A DNA stretch of 39,011 nt from Deltaproteobacteria bacterium (GTDB lineage Bacteria; Desulfobacterota; RBG-13-43-22). The stretch lies in the NCBI GenBank assembly GCA_016219225.1, contig JACRBX010000028.1:1-39011 (forward strand). Reading direction: 5' to 3'. The notes under the pieces are model-generated. The model saw nothing but the letters and a program-made list of their open reading frames with translations, searched no databases and was not told the DNA's origin. Position numbers and translations under genes: made by a program. Positions 7,194-15,610 of the stretch are shown here, piece after piece (the first letter of the stretch is position 1; every line of letters starts with the position of its first letter).

Positions 7194-8537
7194 TTACCCG
7201 GAAGGCCTTTTGGATGCATCCAGGGCCTGGAGCCGCCTTATCAGGCATTCCTCCAAAAGCGGCGTTCCATAATCCCGGTATTCGTAACGGACCCGAAGGG
7301 TGGGTTTGTTGATCGATAAGACCTTGGTCAACTGGATGGGCGTGGCGAAAAGGACCAGGTCGCAATCGACGCTGTTGATAGTCATTTCCAGATCCTTAAT
7401 CTGTTCCTGGCTGTAACCCATGGATGGGAGTATGGGTCCTATATGCGGATAGGTTTGAAAGACCTGTTTTATGGTCCCGGCGGCAAAGGGCCGGGGATCG
7501 ACGATTTCCGCGGCTTGAAACTCCGTAGCAGCGATAAAGCCGGCCCCGAAGGACATTTCTCCGTGGGTCAAGGTCGGGCCGTCTTCCACCACCAGGACCC
7601 TTTTCCCCTGGATCAACTCGGGATGGCTGACCAGAACAGGCGATTGGGCCAGGACAATTTCGGCCTTGGGGGCATGGCGTTGGATATTTTCCCGAATCTG
7701 CTCCACATGGGCAAAGGGGGCCGTATCCACCTTGTTGATGATGGCTATATCGGCCATGAGCATATTGGTCTCACCCGGGTAATAGAGGGATTCATGCCCC
7801 GGCCGGTGGGGATCGAAAAGGACCAGGTGCACATCGGGAAAATAAAAAGGGGTGTCGTTATTTCCTCCGTCCCAGACGATGACCTCGGCCTCCTGTTGGG
7901 CCGCCTTAAGGATCAGCCCATAGTCCACCCCGGCATAGACCACGATGCCCAGGTCCACCAGGGGTTCATATTCTTCCCGTTCTTCCAGGGTGCAATGATG
8001 CCTTTCGAAATCTTCATAGGCGGCAAACCGTTGAACGATCTGGACACTCAGGTCGCCATAAGGCATGGGATGACGGACCACCACCACCTTACGGTTAAAC
8101 CGGTGGAGTATTTCGCAGACTTTACGGGTGGTTTGGGATTTCCCCGCTCCGGTCCGAACAGCACAGACGGCTACCACAGGCTTATTGGACCGGAGCATGG
8201 TATAAGTCGCCCCGATCAGAATAAAGTCGGCCCCTTCGGCCATGGCAATGGAAGCCTTATGCATCACCTCCACATGGGGGACGTCGCTATAGGAAAAGGC
8301 CACCAGATCCACCCGGTGTTCCCGAATAAGCCGGACCAGGTGACTTTCAGGATAAACGGGGATCCCTTGGGGATAAGACTTTCCCGAAAGTTCCGGCGGA
8401 TAAAGCCGTCCCTCGATAGAGGGGATCTGGGCGGCCGTAAAGGCCACCACCCGGTAACGGGGATTGTCTCTGAAATAAACGTTGAAATTATGAAAGTCCC
8501 GGCCGGCCGCTCCCATAATAATGACTTTTTCGATCAT
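7194..8537 (-). CDS. COG2403 / cyclic 2,3-diphosphoglycerate synthetase-like GTPase
   Basis: A 447-residue cytoplasmic protein with N-terminal IIMGAAGRDFHNFNVYFRDN, typical of this family, a P-loop in CAVRTGAGKSQTTRK (about residue 135-149), and WDGGNNDTPFYFPD and IINKVD (nucleotide-base recognition type). The founding homolog is the cyclic 2,3-diphosphoglycerate synthetase of Methanothermus, but most bacterial members lack a proven reaction. The gene is directly upstream of carbamate kinase and probably forms an operon with it, suggesting a role in carbamoyl-phosphate or arginine metabolism rather than thermoprotectant synthesis; this is inference. The ATG at 8537 has AGGAAAAG just before it. 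The longer frame to 8645 runs into repeat DNA and is rejected. Confidence 0.85.
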   Translation of the reverse strand: MIEKVIIMGAAGRDFHNFNVYFRDNPRYRVVAFTAAQIPSIEGRLYPPELSGKSYPQGIPVYPESHLVRLIREHRVDLVAFSYSDVPHVEVMHKASIAMAEGADFILIGATYTMLRSNKPVVAVCAVRTGAGKSQTTRKVCEILHRFNRKVVVVRHPMPYGDLSVQIVQRFAAYEDFERHHCTLEEREEYEPLVDLGIVVYAGVDYGLILKAAQQEAEVIVWDGGNNDTPFYFPDVHLVLFDPHRPGHESLYYPGETNMLMADIAIINKVDTAPFAHVEQIRENIQRHAPKAEIVLAQSPVLVSHPELIQGKRVLVVEDGPTLTHGEMSFGAGFIAATEFQAAEIVDPRPFAAGTIKQVFQTYPHIGPILPSMGYSQEQIKDLEMTINSVDCDLVLFATPIQLTKVLSINKPTLRVRYEYRDYGTPLLEECLIRRLQALDASKRPSG

Positions 8538-8574
8538 CTTTTCCTCAGCCTTTTGCAACAACAAGATAGGTTCA

Positions 8575-8590
8575 AGGCACCACGAAACAT
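8575..8590 (-). repeat. Fragment of hairpin family A on the minus strand
   Basis: The reverse complement reads CATGTTTCGTGGTGCC, matching the conserved 5' half of the family A hairpin. It is the only clear copy on the minus strand in the window and abuts the inverted heptad element at 8592. Confidence 0.6.
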
Positions 8591-8591
8591 G

Positions 8592-8684
8592 GGAATATTG
8601 AATATCGAATAATGAATATCGAATGTCGAAGGAATGTAAAAACAAATTACTTCATGATTCGAAATTCGATGTTCGATATTCAAG
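8592..8684 (-). repeat. Inverted TTC-type heptad element, left copy
   Basis: One half reads TGAATAT, CGAATAA, TGAATAT, CGAATGT, CGAAGGA; after an AT-rich centre the other half reads TTCATGA, TTCGAAA, TTCGATG, TTCGATA, TTCAAGA. The arms can fold into a long imperfect hairpin. Its reverse complement is nearly identical to 12689-12787, so two inverted copies bracket the proline dehydrogenase gene. Confidence 0.8.
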
Positions 8685-8729
8685 AGGTTCTTTTAAAAGT
8701 CTTAATTATGCAAAATTAACACCCAATAG

Positions 8730-8789
8730 GTCAGCCGTCCCGGCTGACTATCAAATGGTTTTAACCTATTGTCAGGCAGGATGCCTGAC
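8730..8789. repeat. Pair of GTCAGSC palindromes
   Basis: Two perfect 8-bp-stem hairpins with 3-nt loops: GTCAGCCG/CGGCTGAC at 8730-8748 and GTCAGGCA/TGCCTGAC at 8771-8789. Each is flanked by ATAGG or CCTAT-like bases. They look like a REP-type unit. Confidence 0.7.
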
Positions 8790-8844
8790 CTATTTTTACT
8801 ACGCTGCAAGTATCATGAAATATGAGAAGGGAATTCTCCGAACA

Positions 8845-8887
8845 TTCATACTTGAAACTTACATCTTGAATCTTGCAACTTTATTGT
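8845..8887 (-). repeat. Degenerate heptad tract (CTTGAAA type)
   Basis: Reads TTCATAC, TTGAAAC, TTACATC, TTGAATC, TTGCAAC on the + strand, the reverse complement of the GTTTCAA/GATGCAA vocabulary found elsewhere. Confidence 0.7.
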
Positions 8888-8947
8888 CGCATTAACCCCT
8901 CATGCCCCAATGAATCTCAGCAACCAGTATCCAGTATCTACCATCTA

Positions 8948-11900
8948 TTAAAGAACCGCCCGCTCTCCCAGATTCCCATAGCGATGATAGTTGTCACAGA
9001 CCGACTGTTCCCGAAAATACCACAACAGCTCAATACGGCCTTCCGCCATGATCTTGGAGCGGGCGATAAAAAAACCGACTTGGGCTGGGGCCTGAAAAAC
9101 TTCCGGGGGCACCCGGTTTGGTGAGGCATAACGGATACGGGAGATATGGGGGATCATCCGGACCAGGTCTGCATCCGTGTGCCGGTCAATGGGGACAGGG
9201 CCGCTGAATTTCCGGCCTTCCGGACCGGAAAGAAAATCCATGGCCGGGGTATTCAGATCCGGAGGGGCGCTTAAAATAAAGGGGCATGCAGCGATTCTGG
9301 CCCCGGCGATCCTGGCCAGGATCTCAAAAAGGGAGTCCATGGGATGGATCCGGACCAGAACCCTTCCGGCCGGGATATAACGGAGCAGGTTATCCTGGCC
9401 CCGAAGATGAAAATAATCTTTTTTCTTAAAAAACTCGTTTTCCGCCTGAAACAGATAGCTTCTCACGGCCCGGATGGTTTGCCTGAGATCGGGTTCCCAT
9501 TCAAGCAGTTGTCCCCAATCCAGCTTTTGTTCCCATTCCAGCATAAGCCTTAAAAGGGTATGATCCTTTTCAAGGGCGCCCGTTGAAGGAGGACCGGTTT
9601 CCTCAAAGTCCATAAACTGGACTACATAACTGGGTCCACCGACTTTGATGCCCGATCCCAGGCCGGACTTGCCCCAGCCTCCGAAGGGCTGGCGCAAGAC
9701 CCTGGCCCCGGTGGTCTCCCGGTTGATATAGAGAGTCCCGGCTTTAATCTTCTCTTTCCAAAGTTCCTGCTCCCGGGGGTCGATACTTTCCAGACCGGAG
9801 GTGAGCCCATAGCCGGTTTGATTGACCAGATCAATGGCCTGATCCAGGTTTTCTGCGGCCATCACGCCCAAAAGGGGGCCGAAGAATTCGGTCAGGTGCG
9901 TATAGCTGCCCGGCTGGACGCCCCATTTGATGCCTGGTGTCCACAAGTGGGGGTTTCCGGGGACATTTTCCGGCTTCAAGGCCCAGGATTCCCCGGGTTC
10001 GAGCCGGGTCAAAGCATTGATCAGATCCGCTTCCGGCGGTTGAATCAAAGGCCCCATCCGGTTTTGAAATTCCCAGGCCGATCCCACAGACAGGCTCCTG
10101 ACGGCATCGACCAGCCTTATTTTGAATTTGGGGTCTTCAAAGACTTCTTTTTCCAGGATAAGCAGGGAAGTGGCCGAACATTTCTGGCCGCTGTTGCTGA
10201 AGGCCGATTGTACGCAATCCTTGATGGCCTGGTCCCGGTCCGACATGGCCGTCACAATGGTGGCATTCTTGCCGCCGGTCTCAGCCGCCAGATAGAGATT
10301 TGGGCGTTGTTTTAACAAAGCCCGGCCGGTGGCGGTGCTGCCGGTGAAAATCAGGCCATCGATATCCGGATGAGCGGCCAGTTTTGCTCCGGTCGTCGAC
10401 CCGGAGCAGGGTAAAAACTGTAAGACTTTTTTGGAAATACCGGCCCTCCAGAAACATTGGCAAAGGACCCAGCCCACCAGGACGGCGGCCGAGGCCGGTT
10501 TGAAGAGGACCGTATTGCCGGCGGAAAGTAAGGCCGTAATCCCCCCGCAGGGGATGGCAATGGGGAAGTTCCAGGGTGAAATGACCAGACCCACCCCTTT
10601 TCCCCGGCATTGGATAGAGTTCCTCTCGGAGAGATCCTTTATCGACCAGGGATAGTATTCGGCGAAATCGATGGCCTCGGAAACTTCCGGATCGGATTCG
10701 GTGAATATTTTTCCCGTGTTGGCCGCAGCCGCACCGACCAGGTCCCCCCTGGCGGCGCGCAGTTCCCGGGCCACCTGCGAAAGCACGGCCCACCGTTCTG
10801 AAAGGGGTTTGGCCCTCCAGCCATCCGGATCGGCCCTGGCTATGGCCACGGCCTGATCGATGTCCGAATCGTTGGCTTGCGCATAAGCAGCCACCTGGAT
10901 GGCGTCAAGATATTGAGAGGGATCGAAACAGGGCCGCAGGTCCCTGCCCTGGAAAATTTCCTTTCCCCCGATCACCAGGGGAATTTCGATGGGCGGATCT
11001 TCTTTTTTCTTTTTCCATTTCCCAGGGATCGTTTCGGCCCATTTTCGGTTGGCCGGCAGGGACCAGTCGGTATCCGGCTCATTTTTAAATGCCCCTTGAA
11101 AAAGGGCCCCCTGCTTCCCTGAAAATTTTTCCTCCAACCGGTTTTGATTGCGGTGGGATTTACTCCGGAGCAGGTCGGGAAAAGAAAAAGAGGCCAGGAA
11201 TTGTTTTTTCAGAAATTCCCATTCTTTGGAATGGACTTCCAGCCGGGGTGCATAGCGCAGATAATTTTCCTCAGAGGTGTTTTCATCCAGCCGCCGGATC
11301 AGGTAGGCGATGGCGTTGATAAATTGTTCTCTGGTGGCCACCGGCGCATAAAGAACGAGTTCCTGTCCGGTTTCCTGAATGGCCCGCCGGACGTGATCGG
11401 CCATCCCTTCCAGCATTTCAAAGGAGAAATAAGGGGTAACCCCGTAGGTTTGGGCCAGACGGTGGGCATAGGCCAGTTCAAAGAGATTGTGGGAGGCAAT
11501 GCCGAGATGAACGGCTTGAATGTTCTCCGGTCTGAAGCCATACTCCATCATACGCCGGTAATTGCCATCCACGTCGCCTTTGCAGTTGTAGGGCGACAAG
11601 GGCCAGTTGCGGATGGCGGCCTCGACCTGTTCCATCTCCAGGTTGGCCCCTTTGACCAGGCGGATTTTGACCGGCCTCCCTCCGGCGGCCTGCCTTTTTT
11701 TGGCCCAGTGCGTTAAGGCCTGCTGGATTTCAAAAGATTCCGGAAGATAGGCCTGCAAGGCCAGACCGGCGGAATAGTCCTGAAATTCTTCCTGGTCCAG
11801 GGTTCTTTGAAAGGCTTTCACCGTCAGTTCCAGATCCCGGAATTCTTCCATGTCCAGATTGACGAACTTGGAGACCAGGGTGCCGTCTTTTCGTCTGAAA

Positions 11901-12550
11901 AGGTTTTCCCCGGCCGCCCGGTATAATTGGGCAAGGCGGTCCTGGAGGATGTCGACGGTATATTCAAAGGCCAAAGGTTGGATTTGGGAAAAAATGGTTG
12001 AGATCTTGACCGAGATATATTCGATTTCCGGTTCCTTCAAGGCCTCCAGATAGGATTGGAGACGAAAGAGGGCTTCTTCTTCTCCGAGAACGGCCTCTCC
12101 CAGATGATTGACATTCACCCGCACATTTTCCATTTTTCTTTTCTGCAGATAGGGAAGAAAAACCTTCCTCTCACCGGGAATGACCGATCGGGAACTGTCT
12201 TCGCGCATCTTCTCCACCATGGTGGGCACGGAAATATGGGGAAAATGCCGGCCGATCCCTAAGAATAGCCGCATGAGTACTTTCTCGGTGGTATTGAAGA
12301 AATGCGGGACCCCGTATTGCTGGAATATATAATTGACCTGATCGGCCACCCGCTCGTCATCCTGAGAGCGAAAGCTCTGGTCGATCATCTTCAGCATGAC
12401 AAAGCGGTCAGTGGGATGGTCCAAGAGTCTTTTTAAGTGCTCATGAATAATTTTTTCTTCATGAGTCAAAAGCTGATTGGCCCGATTTTGCCAGGTTTCG
12501 GCTAAAGAGACGGCCTCGGTTTTCAGATGATCAGGGGGGTAGGGGGCCAT
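8948..12550 (-). CDS. putA: Bifunctional proline dehydrogenase / L-glutamate-gamma-semialdehyde dehydrogenase
   Basis: A 1200-residue two-domain enzyme. The proline dehydrogenase barrel (about residues 120-460) shows RLVKGANLEMEQVEAA, YFSFEMLEGMADHVRR and YLIRRLDENTSEENYL, the FAD- and proline-binding signatures. The aldehyde dehydrogenase domain (about 540-990) shows VISPWNFPIAIPCGG, the general-base Glu near 757 in LAAETGGKN and the nucleophile Cys near 790 in NSGQKCSATS. The remaining 200 residues form a C-terminal extension. It oxidises proline through P5C to glutamate, channelling the intermediate and passing electrons from FADH2 to quinone. The N-terminal DNA-binding domain of E. coli PutA is absent, so it is not a self-repressor. 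AGGAG lies 9 bases before the ATG. Inverted repeat copies lie on both sides of the gene. Confidence 0.95.
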   Translation of the reverse strand: MAPYPPDHLKTEAVSLAETWQNRANQLLTHEEKIIHEHLKRLLDHPTDRFVMLKMIDQSFRSQDDERVADQVNYIFQQYGVPHFFNTTEKVLMRLFLGIGRHFPHISVPTMVEKMREDSSRSVIPGERKVFLPYLQKRKMENVRVNVNHLGEAVLGEEEALFRLQSYLEALKEPEIEYISVKISTIFSQIQPLAFEYTVDILQDRLAQLYRAAGENLFRRKDGTLVSKFVNLDMEEFRDLELTVKAFQRTLDQEEFQDYSAGLALQAYLPESFEIQQALTHWAKKRQAAGGRPVKIRLVKGANLEMEQVEAAIRNWPLSPYNCKGDVDGNYRRMMEYGFRPENIQAVHLGIASHNLFELAYAHRLAQTYGVTPYFSFEMLEGMADHVRRAIQETGQELVLYAPVATREQFINAIAYLIRRLDENTSEENYLRYAPRLEVHSKEWEFLKKQFLASFSFPDLLRSKSHRNQNRLEEKFSGKQGALFQGAFKNEPDTDWSLPANRKWAETIPGKWKKKKEDPPIEIPLVIGGKEIFQGRDLRPCFDPSQYLDAIQVAAYAQANDSDIDQAVAIARADPDGWRAKPLSERWAVLSQVARELRAARGDLVGAAAANTGKIFTESDPEVSEAIDFAEYYPWSIKDLSERNSIQCRGKGVGLVISPWNFPIAIPCGGITALLSAGNTVLFKPASAAVLVGWVLCQCFWRAGISKKVLQFLPCSGSTTGAKLAAHPDIDGLIFTGSTATGRALLKQRPNLYLAAETGGKNATIVTAMSDRDQAIKDCVQSAFSNSGQKCSATSLLILEKEVFEDPKFKIRLVDAVRSLSVGSAWEFQNRMGPLIQPPEADLINALTRLEPGESWALKPENVPGNPHLWTPGIKWGVQPGSYTHLTEFFGPLLGVMAAENLDQAIDLVNQTGYGLTSGLESIDPREQELWKEKIKAGTLYINRETTGARVLRQPFGGWGKSGLGSGIKVGGPSYVVQFMDFEETGPPSTGALEKDHTLLRLMLEWEQKLDWGQLLEWEPDLRQTIRAVRSYLFQAENEFFKKKDYFHLRGQDNLLRYIPAGRVLVRIHPMDSLFEILARIAGARIAACPFILSAPPDLNTPAMDFLSGPEGRKFSGPVPIDRHTDADLVRMIPHISRIRYASPNRVPPEVFQAPAQVGFFIARSKIMAEGRIELLWYFREQSVCDNYHRYGNLGERAVL

Positions 12551-12568
12551 GGGATCGACTCCTGTGGG

Positions 12569-12629
12569 TTAGTTCGAAAATAAAGTTTCAAGATGCAAGT
12601 TTCAAGTATGAAAAACCTTGGCCTTGAAG
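12569..12629 (+). repeat. Upstream arm and heptad tract of composite repeat
   Basis: TTAGTTCGAAAATA (12569-12582) followed by 7-mers GTTTCAA, GATGCAA, GTTTCAA, GTATGAA and a short unique segment, leading directly into the family A hairpin at 12630. Confidence 0.8.
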
Positions 12630-12685
12630 CTATTTTCATGCTTCGTGGTGACCCAATGGGTCATGAGGGTTTAGTATGAAAATAC
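12630..12685 (+). repeat. Hairpin repeat, family A, copy 2
   Basis: CTATTTTCATGCTTCGTGGT at the 5' side, GAGGGTTTAGTATGAAAATAC at about the 3' side, and an apical stem GACCC/GGGTC closing a 3-nt loop. Confidence 0.85.
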
Positions 12686-12688
12686 AAA

Positions 12689-12787
12689 TATTGAATATCG
12701 AACATCGAATTTCGAATCATGAAGTGATTGGTTTTTGCCTTCCTTCGACATTCATTATTCGTTATTCGATATTCGACATTCTCTTGT
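12689..12787 (+). repeat. Inverted TTC-type heptad element, right copy
   Basis: TGAATAT, CGAACAT, CGAATTT, CGAATCA, TGAAGTG, then an AT-rich centre, then TTCGACA, TTCATTA, TTCGTTA, TTCGATA, TTCGACA, TTCTC. It is the reverse complement of 8592-8684 with few differences. A degenerate family A relic (TTTCGTCGTACCCC) follows and touches the 3' end of the acylase gene. Confidence 0.8.
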
Positions 12788-12826
12788 TTCGTCGTACCCC
12801 ATAATGCCTGAGGGCTTAGTTGCCCA

Positions 12827-15223
12827 TTACCTGGGGCTAAGGATCAGGGTTTGCCGGGCATGGTCTCTGATGGCCTTATCGCTGAACCACCAATAGAGCT
12901 TTTCGCCTTCCATAAAGGGTTTGATCTGGTCTGTGGTATGAGGGTCGAAGACCCGGGCGGTGATCCCGCCGGGCAGGACCGCGACGATTTTGTCCTCATC
13001 GGCCAAATCGGCCACCATGCGCATAGAGGCCGAAATCGTTACCCCGAAGGGTTGGTTGAAGCCATAGATGCCCCGGTACAGGGTTTCCCCCGAGCCCCCC
13101 ATCGGGTTGGAGCCGCCGCCCAGAAGACCCTTGCCAAAGCCTTTCCGCCGGATGGGGCTGACCAATTCCAGTTGATGCACCTTGCCCCAGAGCCAATTCT
13201 CGGGATTCACTCCGAGGCTTGGGGTTAACTCTTCTATTACGGTTTTGGCGGCCTTATGAAAAAGGTCCTCCTGGGCTTTCTTCGTCTGATCCATTGTTAA
13301 GTCACCGGGCCAGGGTAAGGTCCCTTTAATCACCATATCCTGGAGCCGTTCCTGCCAGAAGTACCAGTTGTCGAGCATCAGTGCCGTCAATTCCGGGCCC
13401 AGTTTTTCGGAAAAGACCATCAGGGCGAATTTGCGGTAGACGGCCTGAAAGATGGTCGGAGCTGCCAGATCCTTGTCATCCTGGAAATCCCACTTGCTGA
13501 GAATGGCGGCCAGGGGTTTGGTGTCCTCATGGGCCATAAGGGCCTTGACCATGACGGGGGTGATCTCCCTGGCCATAAGGTTCAGGGTATCCCGCTGAAA
13601 TTGCCAGTGGTCGTCTGCGGATTTGACTCCCGGCCCATCCAGAAGCTCGCTTAGACGCCGGTAGCGGTAAGAGGGCGACAGGTGGGAAGAGTAATAGAAG
13701 GGATAGTCCTTGGGTACGGTGTCATGGTTGCAGGTCCCCAGCCATCCCCTTTCCGGATTATGGGACTGGGGCATCTTTTCATAAGGGATCCAGCCGATCC
13801 AGTTGTCCTGACCGTCCTTTACAACAAAGGGGACGGTTCCGTCCTTCTGGGAACGGATGGGGAGCTTCCCCGAGGTCTGCCAGCCGATGTTGCCTTTGAT
13901 GTCGGCAAAGACAAAATTAAGGCCGATCCAATTTACCCCTTTCAATGCCTCCCGGACTTCCATAACCGACCGGGCCTCCTGGACCTTGTCCAGGCCCAAG
14001 GCGGGCCCCATGGTCTCAAAGGGGGCCCAGCGCAGGGTGATCACTTTATGGCCCTTCAAACCCGGAAGGATGCCGGAGACCACCGGTCCCCTTTTGGTGG
14101 TCCTGATCCGGATGGTTTCCAGGCGAAACCCTTCGGGGGCCTTCTTGTCCTTGATCTTGAGAGTCTCTTCAATCCATTGAAATGGAACCGATAGAGCCCC
14201 CTCCAGGTATCGGCCGGGGTCTTTCGGGTCAAGGGTTTCGATATACAGGTCCTGGGTGTCCCCATAACTGTTGGTGATACCCACGGCGATATGGCTGTTC
14301 CTGCCGACCACCAGAGAAGGGGTGCCGGGTATTCCGGCACCGACAAATCTCATCTCCGGGGTGATCAGACCCACGGGGTACCATGGTCCGGGGAGGATCC
14401 GGGCATCCAGATGGGGATCATTGGCCAGGACCGGTTTGCCGCCCGGCGAGGTCTTGGGACCCACTACCCAGTTGTTGCTCCCTATCCGCAGGGAATCCGT
14501 TTCCAGAAAACTGAGAAGGGCCTGGTCCGGACCGAGGTTAATGCCGGTTACTTCCTGGTCTGATCCGGTATTGGCCTGTCGGCCCCTGTCTTTATTGTCG
14601 GGGTTGATATTAAGGGGAAAGATCTCCCGGGCCTTTTCCAGTCCGAGCTTTTCGACCAGCATCTGGGCAATGATCTCGGTCCCCAGATTGGCCGATGAAC
14701 CCCAGCTCATATAATACATGATGGTCAGGGCATCTTCGATGCGCCAGGGCTGGGCGACGATACCGGAGAGTTTGAATTCCAAGGGGATGGATTCGGGATT
14801 TTCCCGGATACAGGCGTTGATGCCGTCCACGTATCGTTGCAGGTTGCGCCGGGTCGGTTCGTCCAGCAACGGGGCATGCCTTTGGGCATTGCGGAAAAAG
14901 CCGATGGTCCGCATCCGGATATCGAGGCCTTTGGTTTCTTCGCCGGCCATCTCCGAGAGACGGCCCGAGGCAAAGAGCCGGGTCAGCTCCATTTGGAATA
15001 ACCGGTCCTGGGCGCTAACGAATCCCTGGGCAAAGAGGACGTCATCCATGTTCTGGGCATAGAGGTAAGCCATGCCCTTTTCATCCCGCAGAACGTTCAC
15101 CTTTTCTTTGAGGCCTGAGAGGCCGAGCTCTCCATCCCTCTGATACCGATTCAAGGCCGAACAGCCGGCAAGACAACATAGGAAGAGAACACCCAAGACT
15201 GCAGACCATTTTCTAATATTCAT
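12827..15223 (-). CDS. Penicillin acylase family Ntn-hydrolase lipoprotein
   Basis: A 798-residue precursor. The signal sequence ends in a lipobox LAGC with Cys21, so the protein is probably lipid-anchored in the envelope. VLFAQGFVSAQDRLFQMELTRLFASGRLSEMAG is the alpha-chain signature. After a spacer, Ser249 in RIGSNNWVVGPKTSPGGKPVLANDPHL matches the N-terminal nucleophile of the beta chain released by autocatalytic cleavage. The family hydrolyses amide bonds of penicillins, acyl-homoserine lactones, acylated peptides or lipids. The substrate here cannot be told; quorum-signal degradation or amide scavenging are possibilities. GGCGGAG lies before the ATG. It is divergent from the toxin-antitoxin genes and is probably its own transcription unit. 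Confidence 0.93.
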   Translation of the reverse strand: MNIRKWSAVLGVLFLCCLAGCSALNRYQRDGELGLSGLKEKVNVLRDEKGMAYLYAQNMDDVLFAQGFVSAQDRLFQMELTRLFASGRLSEMAGEETKGLDIRMRTIGFFRNAQRHAPLLDEPTRRNLQRYVDGINACIRENPESIPLEFKLSGIVAQPWRIEDALTIMYYMSWGSSANLGTEIIAQMLVEKLGLEKAREIFPLNINPDNKDRGRQANTGSDQEVTGINLGPDQALLSFLETDSLRIGSNNWVVGPKTSPGGKPVLANDPHLDARILPGPWYPVGLITPEMRFVGAGIPGTPSLVVGRNSHIAVGITNSYGDTQDLYIETLDPKDPGRYLEGALSVPFQWIEETLKIKDKKAPEGFRLETIRIRTTKRGPVVSGILPGLKGHKVITLRWAPFETMGPALGLDKVQEARSVMEVREALKGVNWIGLNFVFADIKGNIGWQTSGKLPIRSQKDGTVPFVVKDGQDNWIGWIPYEKMPQSHNPERGWLGTCNHDTVPKDYPFYYSSHLSPSYRYRRLSELLDGPGVKSADDHWQFQRDTLNLMAREITPVMVKALMAHEDTKPLAAILSKWDFQDDKDLAAPTIFQAVYRKFALMVFSEKLGPELTALMLDNWYFWQERLQDMVIKGTLPWPGDLTMDQTKKAQEDLFHKAAKTVIEELTPSLGVNPENWLWGKVHQLELVSPIRRKGFGKGLLGGGSNPMGGSGETLYRGIYGFNQPFGVTISASMRMVADLADEDKIVAVLPGGITARVFDPHTTDQIKPFMEGEKLYWWFSDKAIRDHARQTLILSPR

Positions 15224-15548
15224 TTCTCCGCCCCCTTTAAGTATGAATTTGAAGGTGAATATCTTTGGTTAGTTTTTTTTCTCCTCCAGTATATTGCCCA
15301 AAGCCATTATGAGGTTATTCCTGCTTGAAACTTGAAATTTGCATCTTGAAACTTACTTTTCCTACTGAAGTATAGAAGAAAGCCCTTTAGGTGTCAAGAA
15401 GACCCGGAGGGCCTTGGCGGTCGTTCAGGGAAAAACCCCGCCGGAAATCGTCCTAAAGAGCCTCTCAGAGAACCGTTCGCCCCCATCCACTCCTAAAGTT
15501 TAAAATAAAAAAATAGCTGATCACGAAGATGCTCTCCCAGGAAAGAAG
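15224..15548. other. Non-coding stretch upstream of the acylase and mazEF genes
   Basis: Contains the acylase leader, a heptad tract at 15324-15355 (CTTGAAA, CTTGAAA, TTTGCAT, CTTGAAA) and a GC-rich segment with GGGAAAAACCCCGCC near 15430. No ORF or RNA gene could be supported. Confidence 0.6.
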
Positions 15549-15577
15549 TTGACATTTCAGTTACTTTTTTGTATACA
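15549..15577 (+). promoter_or_regulatory. Consensus sigma-70 promoter for the mazEF operon
   Basis: TTGACA (15549-15554), a 17-bp spacer and TATACA (15572-15577) match the vegetative promoter consensus closely. The start codon of the antitoxin follows about 34 bp downstream. Confidence 0.85.
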
Positions 15578-15595
15578 TATCTGTGAACGATATGT
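15575..15595. promoter_or_regulatory. Palindromic operator overlapping the -10 box
   Basis: Perfect 7-bp arms ACATATC and GATATGT are separated by 7 bases and overlap the -10 element and the expected transcription start. This is where an autoregulating antitoxin or toxin-antitoxin complex would be expected to bind. Confidence 0.7.
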
Positions 15596-15610
15596 GGTCA
15601 AGGAGAGATC

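Larger units (their letters stand above)
8538..8947. other. Non-coding stretch of stacked repeats
   Basis: Holds a reversed fragment of hairpin family A (8575-8590), an inverted heptad element (8592-8684), two REP-like hairpins (8730-8789) and a CAA/TTG-type heptad tract (8845-8887). It separates the proline dehydrogenase gene from the GTPase-carbamate kinase pair. No convincing terminator or small gene was seen. Confidence 0.75.

Noticed and set aside
7443-8612. 389-aa + strand ORF opposite the GTPase gene
   Set aside because: It is an antisense frame of a gene with clear family motifs; the composition (Gly/His/Asp-rich) is typical of shadow frames and it has no ribosome site.
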